DNA of 64,000 nucleotides from Rhizobium sp. NXC24 (GCF_002944315.1 NZ_CP024311.1:3664501-3728500); one strand, 5' to 3'; shown: positions 10,845-20,341, counted from the stretch's first letter. The notes: generated from the sequence alone by a model not told the origin. A program made the numbers and translations.

Positions 10845-10876
10845 ACTGGTGGCATCACCCAGGATAAAAAAATGCT
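10845..10876 (+). promoter_or_regulatory. Candidate preQ1-I-like riboswitch before the queuosine-precursor transporter
   Basis: A short hairpin CTGG (10846-10849) with CCAG (10859-10862) encloses TGGCATCAC and is followed by GATAAAAAAATGC. The 3' half (CACCC, three bases, ATAAAAAA) resembles the preQ1-I aptamer core. Loop bases GCAT (10852-10855) can pair with ATGC (10872-10875), which contains the start codon, while the AGGA ribosome site (10861-10864) overlaps the stem. This would be a compact translation-level switch. The loop is shorter than the classic aptamer and only four stem pairs form, so this stays a candidate; the gene context (a queuosine-precursor transporter) is the main support. 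An alternative hairpin CTGGTG/CACCCAG with a bulge can also form. Confidence 0.45.
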
Positions 10877-11507
10877 GACGTCACGCTATACGCTTGTCTA
10901 CGTTCTGCTGATGACGCTCGTCGTCGTCGCCTCCAACATCCTCGTGCAGTATCCGCTGCAGGCTGAGCTCGCCGGTATCAATCTCGCCGACATCCTGACC
11001 TGGGGCGCTTTCACCTATCCCGTCGCCTTCCTGATCACCGACCTGACCAACCGCCAGTTCGGGCCGAAGGCCGCGCGCAAGGTGGTCTTCGCCGGCTTCG
11101 TCGTCGGCGTTACGCTATCTTTCTTCACCGCACAGCCGCGTATCGCGATCGCCTCCGGCTCAGCCTATCTCGCTGGCCAGCTTCTCGATATCTCGGTCTT
11201 CAACCGCCTGCGCCGTATGGCCTGGTGGCGCGCGCCGCTGTTCGGTTCGCTGATCGGCTCGATGCTGGACACGGTGATGTTCTTCTCCTTCGCCTTCGCG
11301 CCCTTCTTCGTCTTCTTCGGCCCCAACGATCCCTTCGCAATCGACTGGGCGCCAATTCTCGGCACTTTCTCGACCTCGGCGCCGCGCTGGATTTCCTGGG
11401 CGATCGGCGATTTCTCGGTGAAGATGACCGTCGGCTTGGTCATGCTGCTGCCCTATGGCGCGCTGATGAACGTGTTGAAGCCGACGCAGCCGGTCCGCGC
11501 CGCGTAA
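10872..11507 (+). CDS. yhhQ: Queuosine precursor transporter (VUT/YhhQ family)
   Basis: 211 aa integral membrane protein with about six hydrophobic segments. VUT/COG1738 features include LTWGAFTYPVAFLITDLTNRQFG and GSLIGSMLDTVMFFSFAF. YhhQ of E. coli imports preQ0/preQ1 for queuosine tRNA modification. The ATG at 10872 is preceded by AGGA and lies in a structured, A-rich leader that may be a preQ1 sensor. It is separated from rpmB by a strong terminator, so the leader should be transcribed from its own promoter. The family call is strong; the substrate is by homology. Confidence 0.88.
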   Translation: MLTSRYTLVYVLLMTLVVVASNILVQYPLQAELAGINLADILTWGAFTYPVAFLITDLTNRQFGPKAARKVVFAGFVVGVTLSFFTAQPRIAIASGSAYLAGQLLDISVFNRLRRMAWWRAPLFGSLIGSMLDTVMFFSFAFAPFFVFFGPNDPFAIDWAPILGTFSTSAPRWISWAIGDFSVKMTVGLVMLLPYGALMNVLKPTQPVRAA

Positions 11508-11530
11508 ACAGCTACCCATGCGATTTCATG

Positions 11531-11553
11531 AAAGCCCGCAAGTCGCGGGCTTT
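11531..11553. terminator. Bidirectional terminator between yhhQ and the phytase-like gene
   Basis: AAAGCCCGC (11531-11539) and GCGGGCTTT (11545-11553) form a perfect nine-base stem with a five-base loop between two converging stop codons. T runs lie on one side. Confidence 0.8.
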
Positions 11554-11554
11554 C

Positions 11555-12571
11555 TCATTTCTGGCTGACCAGCTTCTCATCCCTCAGCCGGAATTCCAGC
11601 ATCAGGCTTCGCTGCAGGATCGAATGATTGTCGTCGGAGACCATGATCAGGTGGATCGCGCCATCGGCGGCGCGGAAGGCGTCCAGTCCTTCCATATTGT
11701 CGATCTGCAGATTGGACCCTGCCTGGAAGATGACGTTGCCGTCGACGACCGCGCCCGGCTTGATATCGCCGCCCGCGATGCGGCGGATACGTACGCCGAT
11801 ACCGTGCGCCAGATCGAAGCGCCGCTCCAGCAGCAGTAGATCGCCGTCGGGTAGGAAAACACCGTCGCTGGCGTCGAAATCGTCGTAATGGCGCACGGTA
11901 AAGCGGCCCTTCAACGGTCCGTCCAGAATCGCCGCCAGCATGTTCCCCTGATCGTCCAGGCTGCGCTCCGCGACGATCACCGCTGCTCCCGCAAGCGGGC
12001 TCGATTGCGGTGCAGTCATCAGGGCTTCCAGGCTGCGGTTGCCGCGCAATAGTTTCTTCGGAATTAGGATCGGAACGCTGCCGTCGGGCGGAGAAGTCTC
12101 GAAACCAGGATCGGGATAGGTGTCGACGCGATGATTCTGCTCATAGCTGACGAGCACATGGTTTCCCCGCAGCGCCAGCCCTTCCGCATCCATCGCGCCT
12201 TTGCCGGCATCCGTCTCGCCGAAGCGATCGATCATCGGCATGATGTGGGCATCGACAATGCGCCTCAGCCTGCCGTCCTCATCGCGCTCGATGGCCCCCG
12301 TCAGCCAATGACCGGTATCCAGGACCGAAACGAAATGACGCTGATCAGGACGGAAGCGGATGGCGGAGAGGGCGCCGAGAAGTGCGTTGCCGGAGCTGAG
12401 TTCAAGACCGCCGAGAAATTCGAGCGCACCGAACCGTGTCTGTTCGGAACCGGGCTTGAATGCCGTTATCGCCGTCGCGTGTATTTCCGCCGGCCCACCT
12501 TCCGACGTATCCATAGAGCCGCAGCCGGCGAGCAGCATCACAAGCATGGTCGCGCGGCAAAGGCGTTTCAT
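11555..12571 (-). CDS. Phytase-like esterase-domain lipoprotein
   Basis: 338 aa. A lipobox (MLLAGC, Cys17) marks it as an exported lipoprotein. The rest matches the esterase-like activity of phytase family (COG4246): FGALEFLGGLEL, FVSVLDTGHWLTG, AMDAEGLALRG, and NLQIDNMEGLDAF near the C-terminus, the blades of a predicted beta-propeller. The family was named from a phytase-like activity; the true substrate here is unknown. Its stop codon abuts the bidirectional terminator. It is a single-gene unit followed upstream by an intergenic palindromic repeat. Confidence 0.83.
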   Translation of the reverse strand: MKRLCRATMLVMLLAGCGSMDTSEGGPAEIHATAITAFKPGSEQTRFGALEFLGGLELSSGNALLGALSAIRFRPDQRHFVSVLDTGHWLTGAIERDEDGRLRRIVDAHIMPMIDRFGETDAGKGAMDAEGLALRGNHVLVSYEQNHRVDTYPDPGFETSPPDGSVPILIPKKLLRGNRSLEALMTAPQSSPLAGAAVIVAERSLDDQGNMLAAILDGPLKGRFTVRHYDDFDASDGVFLPDGDLLLLERRFDLAHGIGVRIRRIAGGDIKPGAVVDGNVIFQAGSNLQIDNMEGLDAFRAADGAIHLIMVSDDNHSILQRSLMLEFRLRDEKLVSQK

Positions 12572-12592
12572 GGGCTCTCACGGGGCCTTGCA

Positions 12593-12700
12593 ACTAGAGC
12601 AATTCCAGGAAAAGTGCGTAGCGGTTTTCCGTCCGGAATTGCGTTAAAACAAAGAGATGGAGCAGTTCAGCGATTCCGTGAAGCGATGAACAGCTCTAGG
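12593..12700. repeat. Palindromic intergenic repeat, copy 1 (RIME/Bru-RS-like)
   Basis: About 107 bases between two genes. The ends are an inverted repeat (CTAGAGC at 12594-12600, GCTCTAG at 12693-12699), and the left half contains a second palindrome, AATTCC...GGAATT. A diverged copy lies at 63744-63846 with the same order of blocks. This kind of element is scattered through rhizobial and Brucella genomes. Confidence 0.75.
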
Positions 12701-12757
12701 CGGAAAATCGGCGGAAGCACCGGCCGGAAGGCCGATACAGGTTGGACTATAGGCTGT

Positions 12758-14650
12758 TCAGCTTGCGCGACGCATACGCGGCAGGCTGGCCTGATCCTCA
12801 AACAGCGATGCGAGCTGTTCGGTCATGGCGCCAGCCAACTCGTCGGCATCGACGATCGTCACGGCGCGGCGATAATAGCGAGTGACATCATGGCCAATGC
12901 CGATTGCCAGCAGCTCCACGGGCGACCGCGTCTCGATCTGCTCGATCACGGCGCGCAGGTGCCGCTCCAGATAGTTGCCCGGATTAACCGACAGCGTCGA
13001 ATCATCGACCGGCGCGCCGTCCGAGATCATCATCAGGATGCGGCGCTGCTCGCGGCGGCCGAGCAGGCGGTTATGGGCCCAGATCAGCGCCTCGCCGTCG
13101 ATATTTTCCTTGAGCAGGCCTTCGCGCATCATCAGGCCGAGATTGGTTCTCGCCCGTCGGTAGGGCTCGTCGGCCGATTTGTAGATGATGTGGCGGAGAT
13201 CGTTGAGCCGGCCGGGCGTCTGCGGCTTGCCGCCGGCGAGCCATTTCTCGCGTGCCTGTCCGCCCTTCCAGGCCTTGGTGGTAAAGCCGAGGATTTCGAC
13301 CTTGACACCACAGCGTTCCAGCGTGCGCGCCAGAATATCAGCGCAGGTCGCGGCGACGGTAATCGGCCGGCCGCGCATGGAACCGGAATTGTCGATCAGC
13401 AGAGTCACGACCGTATCGCGGAATTGCGTGTCGCGCTCCATCTTGAAGGAGAGCGCCTGCATCGGATCGATGATCAGGCGCGTCAGGCGCGCCGGATCGA
13501 GATACCCCTCTTCCAGGTCGAAATCCCAGGCGCGGTTCTGCTGCGCCATCAGCCGGCGCTGCAGGCGGTTCGCAAGCCGCCCTACGGCGCCCTGAAGATG
13601 CGCGAGCTGCTTGTCGAGGAAGGCACGCAGGCGCTCGAGCTCCACCGTGTCGCAGAGTTCCTGCGCCGTGGTCGTCTCGTCGAACTCCTCGGTGAAGACG
13701 TGGTAGTCGACCTTTTCGTTGAAGTCGGCGAAGGGCGTATTCGGACGGCGGGTCTCTCCCGGCGTTTCCGAATCCTCTTCGCCCTCTTCGCTCATGTCGT
13801 CGTCGGAGATTTCGGCGCCATCCATCTCGCCGTCGTCCATCTGCTCATCGGAAGCTTCGCTGTCCTCGGCAGGCGCGGAGTCGGAACCGTCGTCGCTCTC
13901 GACGTCCTGATCATCCTGATCTTCGCCGCTCGGCTTGTCCTCCTCGGCAGACTCCTCATCGGAATCCGGCTCCATGTCCTCGTCGCCGTATTCCTCGGCC
14001 ATGTCCATGGCCGTGAGCATATTGCGGACGACGCGGGCGAAGCTCTGCTGGTCGTTGATGGCAGAAAGCAGATTGTCGAGTTCGCCGCCGGTCTTGTCCT
14101 CGATAAAAGGACGCCAGAGGTCGAGCACCTTGCCGGCGCTTTCCGGCGGCCGCTGACCGGTCAGCTTCTCGCGCACGATCATCGCCATGGCCTCGCCGAT
14201 CGGCGCGTCTTCCTGCCGCTCGATACCGGAGAAATTCGCCTTGGCGTATTTCTCCGAATTCATCGAATTGAGGTTGGCCGCCATGCCGCTCATGCGCAAT
14301 GCCCCGATCGATTCCACGCGGGCCTGTTCGACGGCATCGAAGATGGAGCGCGCCTCGGCGCCCTGCGGCGCCATGGTGGCGTGGACGCGGGCGTCGTGGC
14401 AGGCAAGCCTCAGCGCCATGGAATCGCCAAGGCCGCGCGTCACCGCCAGCTCATGCGCCGTCGGCCGCTTCGAAAGCTCCGGCAGGCGAATGCGCTCGCC
14501 CGTCATCCCCGGGCGTTCGTTGGCGAAGGCCACTTCGACCTCGGCATCGCCGGCGATCGAGCGCACGCAGCCGGTAATCGCCCGACGCAACGGCTCCATG
14601 TCCACCGGAGCGCCCGGCTTCGCTTTGGAATTGTCTCCGCGACCTGCCAT
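12758..14650 (-). CDS. cobT: Cobaltochelatase subunit CobT
   Basis: 630 aa subunit of the ATP-dependent aerobic cobaltochelatase (CobN-CobS-CobT) that inserts cobalt into hydrogenobyrinic acid a,c-diamide during B12 synthesis. The layout is standard: an N-terminal helical domain, a long acidic linker (about residues 218-297, nearly all D/E/S), then a C-terminal von Willebrand A-type domain with the MIDAS motif DNSGSMRG (Asp420, Ser422, Ser424). It follows cobS by 18 bases. CobN is not in this window. Confidence 0.95.
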   Translation of the reverse strand: MAGRGDNSKAKPGAPVDMEPLRRAITGCVRSIAGDAEVEVAFANERPGMTGERIRLPELSKRPTAHELAVTRGLGDSMALRLACHDARVHATMAPQGAEARSIFDAVEQARVESIGALRMSGMAANLNSMNSEKYAKANFSGIERQEDAPIGEAMAMIVREKLTGQRPPESAGKVLDLWRPFIEDKTGGELDNLLSAINDQQSFARVVRNMLTAMDMAEEYGDEDMEPDSDEESAEEDKPSGEDQDDQDVESDDGSDSAPAEDSEASDEQMDDGEMDGAEISDDDMSEEGEEDSETPGETRRPNTPFADFNEKVDYHVFTEEFDETTTAQELCDTVELERLRAFLDKQLAHLQGAVGRLANRLQRRLMAQQNRAWDFDLEEGYLDPARLTRLIIDPMQALSFKMERDTQFRDTVVTLLIDNSGSMRGRPITVAATCADILARTLERCGVKVEILGFTTKAWKGGQAREKWLAGGKPQTPGRLNDLRHIIYKSADEPYRRARTNLGLMMREGLLKENIDGEALIWAHNRLLGRREQRRILMMISDGAPVDDSTLSVNPGNYLERHLRAVIEQIETRSPVELLAIGIGHDVTRYYRRAVTIVDADELAGAMTEQLASLFEDQASLPRMRRAS

Positions 14651-14668
14651 GACTTGCTGCCTCTTCTC

Positions 14669-15658
14669 TTAGGCTTCGAGCACGATGTTGGCGGCGCTTT
14701 CCTTCAGCTCGACGCCGAAAGCGCGCTGATATTGCTCGGCGACCAGCGGCCGCTCCAGCTCATCGCACTTGTTGAGGAAGGTCACACGGAAGGCAAAGGC
14801 GACATCGCCGAAGATTTCCGCATTTTCCGCCCAGGTGATGACCGTACGCGGGCTCATGACGGTGGAAAGATCGCCGTTCATGAAGGCCGCGCGGGTCAAA
14901 TCGGCGACGCGCACCATCTTGGACACGGTATCGCGGCCTTTCTCCGTGCGGAAAGACTTTACCTTCGCCAGCACGATATCGACTTCGTTGTTGTGCGGCA
15001 GGTAGTTCAGCGTCGTCACGATCGACCAGCGGTCCATCTGCGCCTGGTTGATCTGCTGCGTGCCGTGATAGAGGCCCGTCGTATCGCCGAGACCGATGGT
15101 GTTGGCGGTCGCAAACAGGCGGAAGGCCGGGTGAGGACGGATAACACGGCTCTGGTCGAGCAGCGTCAGGCGGCCGGACGATTCCAGCACGCGCTGGATG
15201 ACGAACATGACATCCGGGCGGCCGGCATCGTATTCGTCGAAGACGAGCGCGACATTGTGCTGATAGGCCCAGGGCAGAATGCCGTCCTTGAATTCGGTGA
15301 CCTGCAGGCCGTCCTTGACGACGATGGCATCCTTGCCGACGAGGTCGATACGGCTGACATGGCTGTCGAGGTTGATACGCACGCATGGCCAGTTAAGGCG
15401 GGCTGCGACCTGCTCGATATGCGAGGACTTGCCGGTGCCGTGATAGCCGGAGATCATCACGCGGCGGTTATGGGCAAAGCCGGCGAGGATGGCGAGCGTC
15501 GTCTCGCGATCGAACAGATAGTCGGTGTCGAGGTCGGGCACATAGGCATCGCCCTTGCTGTACGCCGGAACGCGGATATCGGAATCGATTCCAAAGACTT
15601 CACGGACCGAAACGGTCGTGTCGGGAAGCTCGGAAATATCAAGGTCAATCTTGCTCAT
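14669..15658 (-). CDS. cobS: Cobaltochelatase AAA+ subunit CobS
   Basis: 329 aa AAA+ ATPase that works with CobT as the chaperone-like motor of cobaltochelatase. Walker A is GYHGTGKSS (about residues 71-79) and Walker B is LVFDEYDAG. Two adjacent ATGs are present; the second (15658) has GGAG five bases upstream and gives [13 protein letters not shown], the usual CobS start, while the first is too close to the ribosome site. It is first in the cobS-cobT pair. Confidence 0.94.
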   Translation of the reverse strand: MSKIDLDISELPDTTVSVREVFGIDSDIRVPAYSKGDAYVPDLDTDYLFDRETTLAILAGFAHNRRVMISGYHGTGKSSHIEQVAARLNWPCVRINLDSHVSRIDLVGKDAIVVKDGLQVTEFKDGILPWAYQHNVALVFDEYDAGRPDVMFVIQRVLESSGRLTLLDQSRVIRPHPAFRLFATANTIGLGDTTGLYHGTQQINQAQMDRWSIVTTLNYLPHNNEVDIVLAKVKSFRTEKGRDTVSKMVRVADLTRAAFMNGDLSTVMSPRTVITWAENAEIFGDVAFAFRVTFLNKCDELERPLVAEQYQRAFGVELKESAANIVLEA

Positions 15659-15967
15659 CATGTCTCCAAGGCGGGCGACTGTCACCCAGCCATATCAATC
15701 TCAGCTTTTTTCATCCGTGACGCCGCAGCTTATTGTCCGCATCCGTCCGGTCGGGACATCGGCGATACTTCTCCGGGACTGAAGCGAAACCTCGGCGCGA
15801 TGAAATGATCGCTTACGAGCATTCTGGAACTGAGTCCCGGACAAGAAACGCCGCGCCCGGAAAGTTGACCGAGGTGCAGCCAGCCAAAAGCGCACCTTGC
15901 CGCAGTCGCCTGCGGCCTCAGCCGATTTGGACCATACCTGATTGAAGACGGAGAGCAAGGACAGGAA
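15659..15967. other. Intergenic region upstream of cobS
   Basis: About 309 bases between cobS and the J-domain gene, which are on the same strand. It probably contains the cobS promoter. I see no convincing gene, terminator or cobalamin-riboswitch core (a B12 box was looked for by eye and not found). Confidence 0.5.
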
Positions 15968-16588
15968 TTAACAAAAACCGTTCTGCTTCAACAATTGATA
16001 GGCCTGAATGACCGCGCGAAACCGTTCCTCCGAGCCGCGATCGCCGCCGTTGGCGTCCGGATGGTGCTTTTTCACCAGTTCCTTGTAACGGCTCTTGATC
16101 TCGGCGCTGGTGGCATTGGCACCCAGCCCCATCGTGTCGAAGGCTTTCGCCTCGAGCGTCTTCAACTTGCGCTCCTGGGGGAAGCGCGGACCGCGTCCCT
16201 GCCCCTGCCCGTCCTTGACGAAACCGAAGGGATCGCGAACGCGGGAATAGGAACCGGAGCGGATGTCGGATTGCAGCGGGCTGTTGCGGGCCGACTTATT
16301 GACGCCGACGGTCCAGGTCGGGCGATGACCGGTGATGGCTTCCTTCTGGTAACGCGCGATCTCACCGTCCGAGAGGCCGGAGAAATAATTGTAGCCCTTG
16401 TTGTAATCTTTGACGTGCTCGAAGCAGAACAAAAAGAACTGCCCTTCCGCATTGCGCCCGACCGGCGCACGATGCGTACCCTTTTTGTCGCAGCCGTCCC
16501 ATTGGCACGTCGGCGGAGCCTGTTCGGCCTCCGGCTCGCGCTTGCGGCGGGTTCGAATGCGATCGAAATATTTTGAATCGAGTCTCAT
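15968..16588 (-). CDS. J-domain (DnaJ-like) protein
   Basis: 206 aa. Unlike DnaJ, the J domain is at the C-terminus (about residues 150-203: TMGLGANATSAEIKSRYKELVKKHHPDA) with the HPD tripeptide that stimulates DnaK. The N-terminal half has a conserved Cys pattern (CQWDGC, then FCFEH), possibly a small metal site. The protein therefore looks like a specialised DnaK co-chaperone and not a general one. It is divergent from bolA with about 100 bases between them, an arrangement that recurs in rhizobia. Confidence 0.88.
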   Translation of the reverse strand: MRLDSKYFDRIRTRRKREPEAEQAPPTCQWDGCDKKGTHRAPVGRNAEGQFFLFCFEHVKDYNKGYNYFSGLSDGEIARYQKEAITGHRPTWTVGVNKSARNSPLQSDIRSGSYSRVRDPFGFVKDGQGQGRGPRFPQERKLKTLEAKAFDTMGLGANATSAEIKSRYKELVKKHHPDANGGDRGSEERFRAVIQAYQLLKQNGFC

Positions 16589-16693
16589 GGCGCCCTAATT
16601 ATGGGGCCTCAGCCACCCCACAACAAGAATTGACAAATGGGAATGTTGCAGGCTTTGTGAAACCTTTTTCGCGAACGAGGTGACGGCGGGAAT

Positions 16694-16981
16694 ATGGAAA
16701 CGACGCTTCAATCCCGCATTGAGAAAAAGCTCAACGACGCCTTCGCGCCCGAGCGTCTCGCTGTCATCAACGAAAGCCATATGCATGCCGGCCATCAGCC
16801 CGATATGACCGGAACGGGCGAAACTCATATAAGGGTTCGCATCGTCTCCGCCAAGTTCGCCGGCATGACACGCCTTGCCCGCCATAGGGCAATAACCGAG
16901 CTTTTGAAGCCGGAACTCGATGCCGGCCTCCATGCCCTGGCCGTGGAGCCGGCAGCACCGGGCGAAGCGGTGCGGTGGTAA
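16694..16981 (+). CDS. bolA: BolA family protein
   Basis: 95 aa. The BolA/IbaG fold signature is visible: LAVINESHMHAGH with the conserved histidine region, then ETHIRVRIVSAKFAGMTRLARHRAI. BolA proteins pair with monothiol glutaredoxins in iron-sulfur handling and can affect stress-related transcription. The gene is convergent with the CorC-like gene (four bases between stops) and divergent from the J-domain gene. Confidence 0.92.
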   Translation: METTLQSRIEKKLNDAFAPERLAVINESHMHAGHQPDMTGTGETHIRVRIVSAKFAGMTRLARHRAITELLKPELDAGLHALAVEPAAPGEAVRW

Positions 16982-16985
16982 CCAG

Positions 16986-18296
16986 CTACTCCGGCTTCCC
17001 CTCTTCCGTTTCCGCTGGCCTGATCCTGATCTTGGTGATGCGGTTCTTCTCCCGCTTCATGACGATGAAGCGCTTGCCGTAGAAGGTGAACGCCTGGCGC
17101 TCTTCCGGAATGGTCATTGATTCGTGAATGACGAGGCCGGCGATCGTCGTTGCCTCCTCGTCCGGCAGATCCCAATCGAGGGCGCGGTTCAGATCGCGAA
17201 TCGGCACGACGCCATCGACGACGATCGAACCATCGGCCTCCTGCCGCACGCCCTGAATATCGAGATCGTGCTCGTCGGCAATATCGCCGACGATCTCCTC
17301 CAGAATATCCTCCAGGGTGACGATGCCCTGCACTTCGCCATATTCGTCGACGACGACGGCGAAATGCTGCTTGCGGCGCAGGAAGGCATTGAGCTGATCT
17401 TCGAGATTGGTGCTGTCGGGCACGAACCAGGGCTTCTGGGCGATCTTGACGATATCGAGGTTTTCTGGCTCGACATTCCGCTCCGCCAGCGCCCTCAACA
17501 GATCCTTGGCATGCACGACGCCGATGATGTTGTCGATCGTACCGCGCCAGAGCGGCATGCGCGTATAGGGGCTGTCGAGAATAGCCCTCACCACGACTTC
17601 CGGCGGATCGTCGGCATTGATGGCGCGCATTGCCGTGCGATGGACCATGATGTCGGAAAGCTCCAGCTCGCCGAGATCGAGCACACCGCCCAGCCGGTCG
17701 CGGTCCGCCTTGACCACCGAACCTTCGCGATGCAGCAGATCGACGGCGCCGCGCAATTCGTCATACGCCGACAGCATCGACACTTCCCTGGAGAGATTGA
17801 CACCGAAGATGCTCAGTATCTGACGCACGATGGCGTTGACGACGCTCGACACCGGCCCGACGACGATGACGAAGAGACGTATCGCACCGGCGACATTCAG
17901 CGCGAAGCGGTCCGGCGTCGCAATGGCCCAGCTCTTCGGCAGAACCTCGGCGAAAATGACAAGGATGACTGTCATGGCGGCAGTGGCGATCGCCACACCG
18001 GAGTTGCCGAACAGGCCGAGGAACAAGCTGGTCGCAAGCGACGACGACAGAATGTTGGCGAGATTGTTGCCGATCAGCAGCGCGCCGATCAACCGGTCGC
18101 GACGCTCGATCAGCAGCCGCACGATGCCGGCGCGGCTGTCACCGTTGGCTTCCAACGTGTGGATGCGGCTACGCGAAGCCGCCGTCAGCGCCGTCTCCGA
18201 GCCGGCGAAAAAGGCCGAAAGCAGCACCAGCGCGATGATCGAGATGATCTCGGGCCAATATTCCCACAGAACAGCCAGGGTGCTTTCGACCGTCAT
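16986..18296 (-). CDS. HlyC/CorC-type membrane protein with DUF21 and CBS domains
   Basis: 436 aa. Residues 1-200 form the DUF21/CNNM transmembrane domain (FFAGSETALTAAS), followed by a CBS pair (about 215-340; MVHRTAMRAI, VVDEYGEVQGIVTLEDILEEIVGDI) and the C-terminal CorC_HlyC domain. Such proteins are linked to magnesium or cobalt efflux; the old hemolysin name is not meaningful. The ATG overlaps the aroB stop by four bases, so it is the last gene of an aroK-aroB-corC-like operon. Confidence 0.9.
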   Translation of the reverse strand: MTVESTLAVLWEYWPEIISIIALVLLSAFFAGSETALTAASRSRIHTLEANGDSRAGIVRLLIERRDRLIGALLIGNNLANILSSSLATSLFLGLFGNSGVAIATAAMTVILVIFAEVLPKSWAIATPDRFALNVAGAIRLFVIVVGPVSSVVNAIVRQILSIFGVNLSREVSMLSAYDELRGAVDLLHREGSVVKADRDRLGGVLDLGELELSDIMVHRTAMRAINADDPPEVVVRAILDSPYTRMPLWRGTIDNIIGVVHAKDLLRALAERNVEPENLDIVKIAQKPWFVPDSTNLEDQLNAFLRRKQHFAVVVDEYGEVQGIVTLEDILEEIVGDIADEHDLDIQGVRQEADGSIVVDGVVPIRDLNRALDWDLPDEEATTIAGLVIHESMTIPEERQAFTFYGKRFIVMKREKNRITKIRIRPAETEEGKPE

Positions 18297-19426
18297 TGCG
18301 GATGTTTTTCCCTTAGGAAACTGAGAACTTCGGAGGAAGGAACGTCATCGGCGACGAAGGATTGCCCGATGCCGCGGGTCAGGATGAAGGTTAGCTTGCC
18401 GCTCTTGACCTTCTTGTCCTGGGCTATCGCGTCCATCAGTACCTCGGCCGGCGGCAGCTCGCCCGGAATGTCGCCCATCCGCGTCGGCAGGCCGACCGCC
18501 TTCAGGTGCGTCTCGACTCGGTTCGCGTCGTCGGGGCTCGCCAGATTGAGGCGCGAAGAAAACTCGTGCGCCAGCACCATGCCGATCGAAACACCCTCGC
18601 CATGCACCAGCCGCCGGCTGTCATAGGCGGTGGCCGCCTCCAAGGCATGGCCAAAGGTGTGGCCGAGATTGAGCAGCGCCCGCGGACCGTTTTCGCGCTC
18701 GTCGGCAACGACGACGTCGGATTTTGCCTGGCAGCTCGCAGCAATCGCCTCGATGCGCGCCTCGCCGCCGGAGAACACCTCTTTCCAGTTGGCTTCCAGC
18801 CAGGCGAAGAAATCCGGCTTGTCGATCAGGCCGTATTTGGCAACCTCGGCATAGCCGGCGCGGAATTCGCGTTCGCTGAGCGTATTCAGCACGTCGGTAT
18901 CGGCGAGCACGAGATCGGGCTGATGGAAGACGCCGACAAGGTTCTTGCCGTGGTGGGTATTGATGCCGGTCTTGCCGCCGACAGAAGAATCCACCTGCGA
19001 CAGCAGCGATGTCGGCACCTGCACGAACCGGACGCCGCGGCGCACGATGCCGGCAGCAAAGCCGGCGAGATCGCCGATCACGCCGCCACCAAGCGCGATG
19101 ACGGCATCGTTGCGCTCGACACGGGCGGTCAGCACGGCATCGCAGACGGCCATCAGATGCTCGAAGCTCTTGGTCTTCTCGCCGGCCGGCAGCACCAGCT
19201 TCGACGGCTGAATACCGGCTTCTTGAAGGCTCGCAATCAGGGCATCGAGATAGAGCGGCGCGACATTTTCGTCCGTAATGACAGCCGCTCTGCGGCCCTT
19301 CAGCCTTGCTGCGATTTCCTTGCCGGCGCGCGCAATCAGGCCAGGGCCGATCAGAATGTCATAGGCGCGCTCGCCGAGGGGCACGCGGACGAGACGCTCG
19401 GCCGATGCCGATGGGATCGCATTCAT
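18293..19426 (-). CDS. aroB: 3-dehydroquinate synthase
   Basis: 377 aa NAD- and divalent-metal-dependent enzyme that cyclises DAHP to 3-dehydroquinate in the shikimate pathway. Clear motifs: ALGGGVIGDLAGFAAG for the nucleotide region, PTSLLSQVDSSVGGKTGIN, and the metal histidines in LNLGHTFGHALE and LVHGEGVSIGM. ATGA overlaps join it to aroK upstream and to the CorC-type gene downstream, so all three are probably one translated unit. Confidence 0.96.
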   Translation of the reverse strand: MNAIPSASAERLVRVPLGERAYDILIGPGLIARAGKEIAARLKGRRAAVITDENVAPLYLDALIASLQEAGIQPSKLVLPAGEKTKSFEHLMAVCDAVLTARVERNDAVIALGGGVIGDLAGFAAGIVRRGVRFVQVPTSLLSQVDSSVGGKTGINTHHGKNLVGVFHQPDLVLADTDVLNTLSEREFRAGYAEVAKYGLIDKPDFFAWLEANWKEVFSGGEARIEAIAASCQAKSDVVVADERENGPRALLNLGHTFGHALEAATAYDSRRLVHGEGVSIGMVLAHEFSSRLNLASPDDANRVETHLKAVGLPTRMGDIPGELPPAEVLMDAIAQDKKVKSGKLTFILTRGIGQSFVADDVPSSEVLSFLREKHPQ

Positions 19427-20013
19427 GGTGTCTTGCTTTCTTCTTTCCCCTCGACGATGGCAGCAAGGACTTCCTTGACCATAACTTCCTTGCCCACATC
19501 GCGGGACAAAACCGTGAGATCGGCTTCCGCATAGATCGGATAGCGCGCATTCATCAGCTTTTCGAGGGTCTGCTTCGGATTTTCGGTTTTAAGCAGCGGT
19601 CGCGTATCGCGCTTGTTGACCCGCTCCCAGAGCACGTCGAGATCGGCTTTCAGCCAGACCGACAGGCCGCTGCGTTTGACGTGCCGGCGCGTGCGGTCGT
19701 TGATGAAGGCGCCGCCGCCGGTGGAAACGACGCGAGGGCCGCCCTTAAGCAGCCGCTTGATCACCCGCGTCTCCAGCGCCCGGAATTCGTCTTCGCCGTA
19801 GGCCTCGAACAGCTCGGCGATCGTCATGCGCGACACGCGCTCGATCTCGATATCCGTATCGACGAAGGGAATGCCGAGCTGATGCGCGACCAGCCGGCCG
19901 ACCGAGGATTTTCCGGCCCCCATCAACCCGACGAGGACAAGATTGCGCGTACCCAATACGGCACGCGCTCTGTCTCTAAGGCTTTCTGCAAGGGTCAGTA
20001 CTTGTTCACTCAT
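19423..20013 (-). CDS. aroK: Shikimate kinase
   Basis: 196 aa P-loop kinase that phosphorylates shikimate. Walker A is GLMGAGKSS, FVDTDIEIE gives the substrate aspartate region, and STGGGAF is the second glycine-rich loop. The start at 20013 (MSEQVLTLAESL) precedes a normal short N-terminus; a longer frame to 20088 has no support. It is the first gene of aroK-aroB-CorC. Confidence 0.94.
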   Translation of the reverse strand: MSEQVLTLAESLRDRARAVLGTRNLVLVGLMGAGKSSVGRLVAHQLGIPFVDTDIEIERVSRMTIAELFEAYGEDEFRALETRVIKRLLKGGPRVVSTGGGAFINDRTRRHVKRSGLSVWLKADLDVLWERVNKRDTRPLLKTENPKQTLEKLMNARYPIYAEADLTVLSRDVGKEVMVKEVLAAIVEGKEESKTP

Positions 20014-20173
20014 CGGCCCATTCACAATTTGTTTGGAAACGGTATCGTCAAATGCGCCTGTAGCGTCAAGACGCCGCAACATAAACATGTCTGCAATATC
20101 CTTCGGCTAACGCTTGTCGGATATGATTACAGTATAGCGTCGGACCAATGATTGGGACGAGGAGAGTTTCTGA

Positions 20174-20341
20174 ATGCCGACCCTGTTTCGCTTCCTTGTC
20201 ATCTGTGCGGTGATCGCCGGATCGGTCTATGGAGCAATGTGGGCCCTTGTGCTCTTCGTCGATCCGCAGCCGCGTGATGTGACGATCCGCATACCGTCTG
20301 AGCGCGTCAACCCGCCGGCGACCGGTTCGGTGAAGCCGTGA
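20174..20341 (+). CDS. Small membrane protein translationally coupled to xerD
   Basis: 55 aa protein too short for many gene callers. It starts at ATG 20174 (GGAGAG lies about 8 bases upstream), has one hydrophobic helix (about residues 5-29, with [12 protein letters not shown]) and a short proline-rich tail. Its stop overlaps the xerD GTG start (GTGA, bases 20338-20341), which strongly suggests that it is translated and coupled. Function unknown; no family recognised. Confidence 0.7.
   Translation: MPTLFRFLVICAVIAGSVYGAMWALVLFVDPQPRDVTIRIPSERVNPPATGSVKP

Noticed and set aside
12131..15808. A very long open frame (over 1200 codons) antisense to cobT and cobS
   Set aside because: Antisense frames of this length arise from the codon bias of GC-rich genes; it has no ribosome site, no known domain and runs opposite two certain genes.
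15659..15967. Cobalamin riboswitch upstream of cobS
   Set aside because: No B12-box-like core or matching helices could be found in the region.
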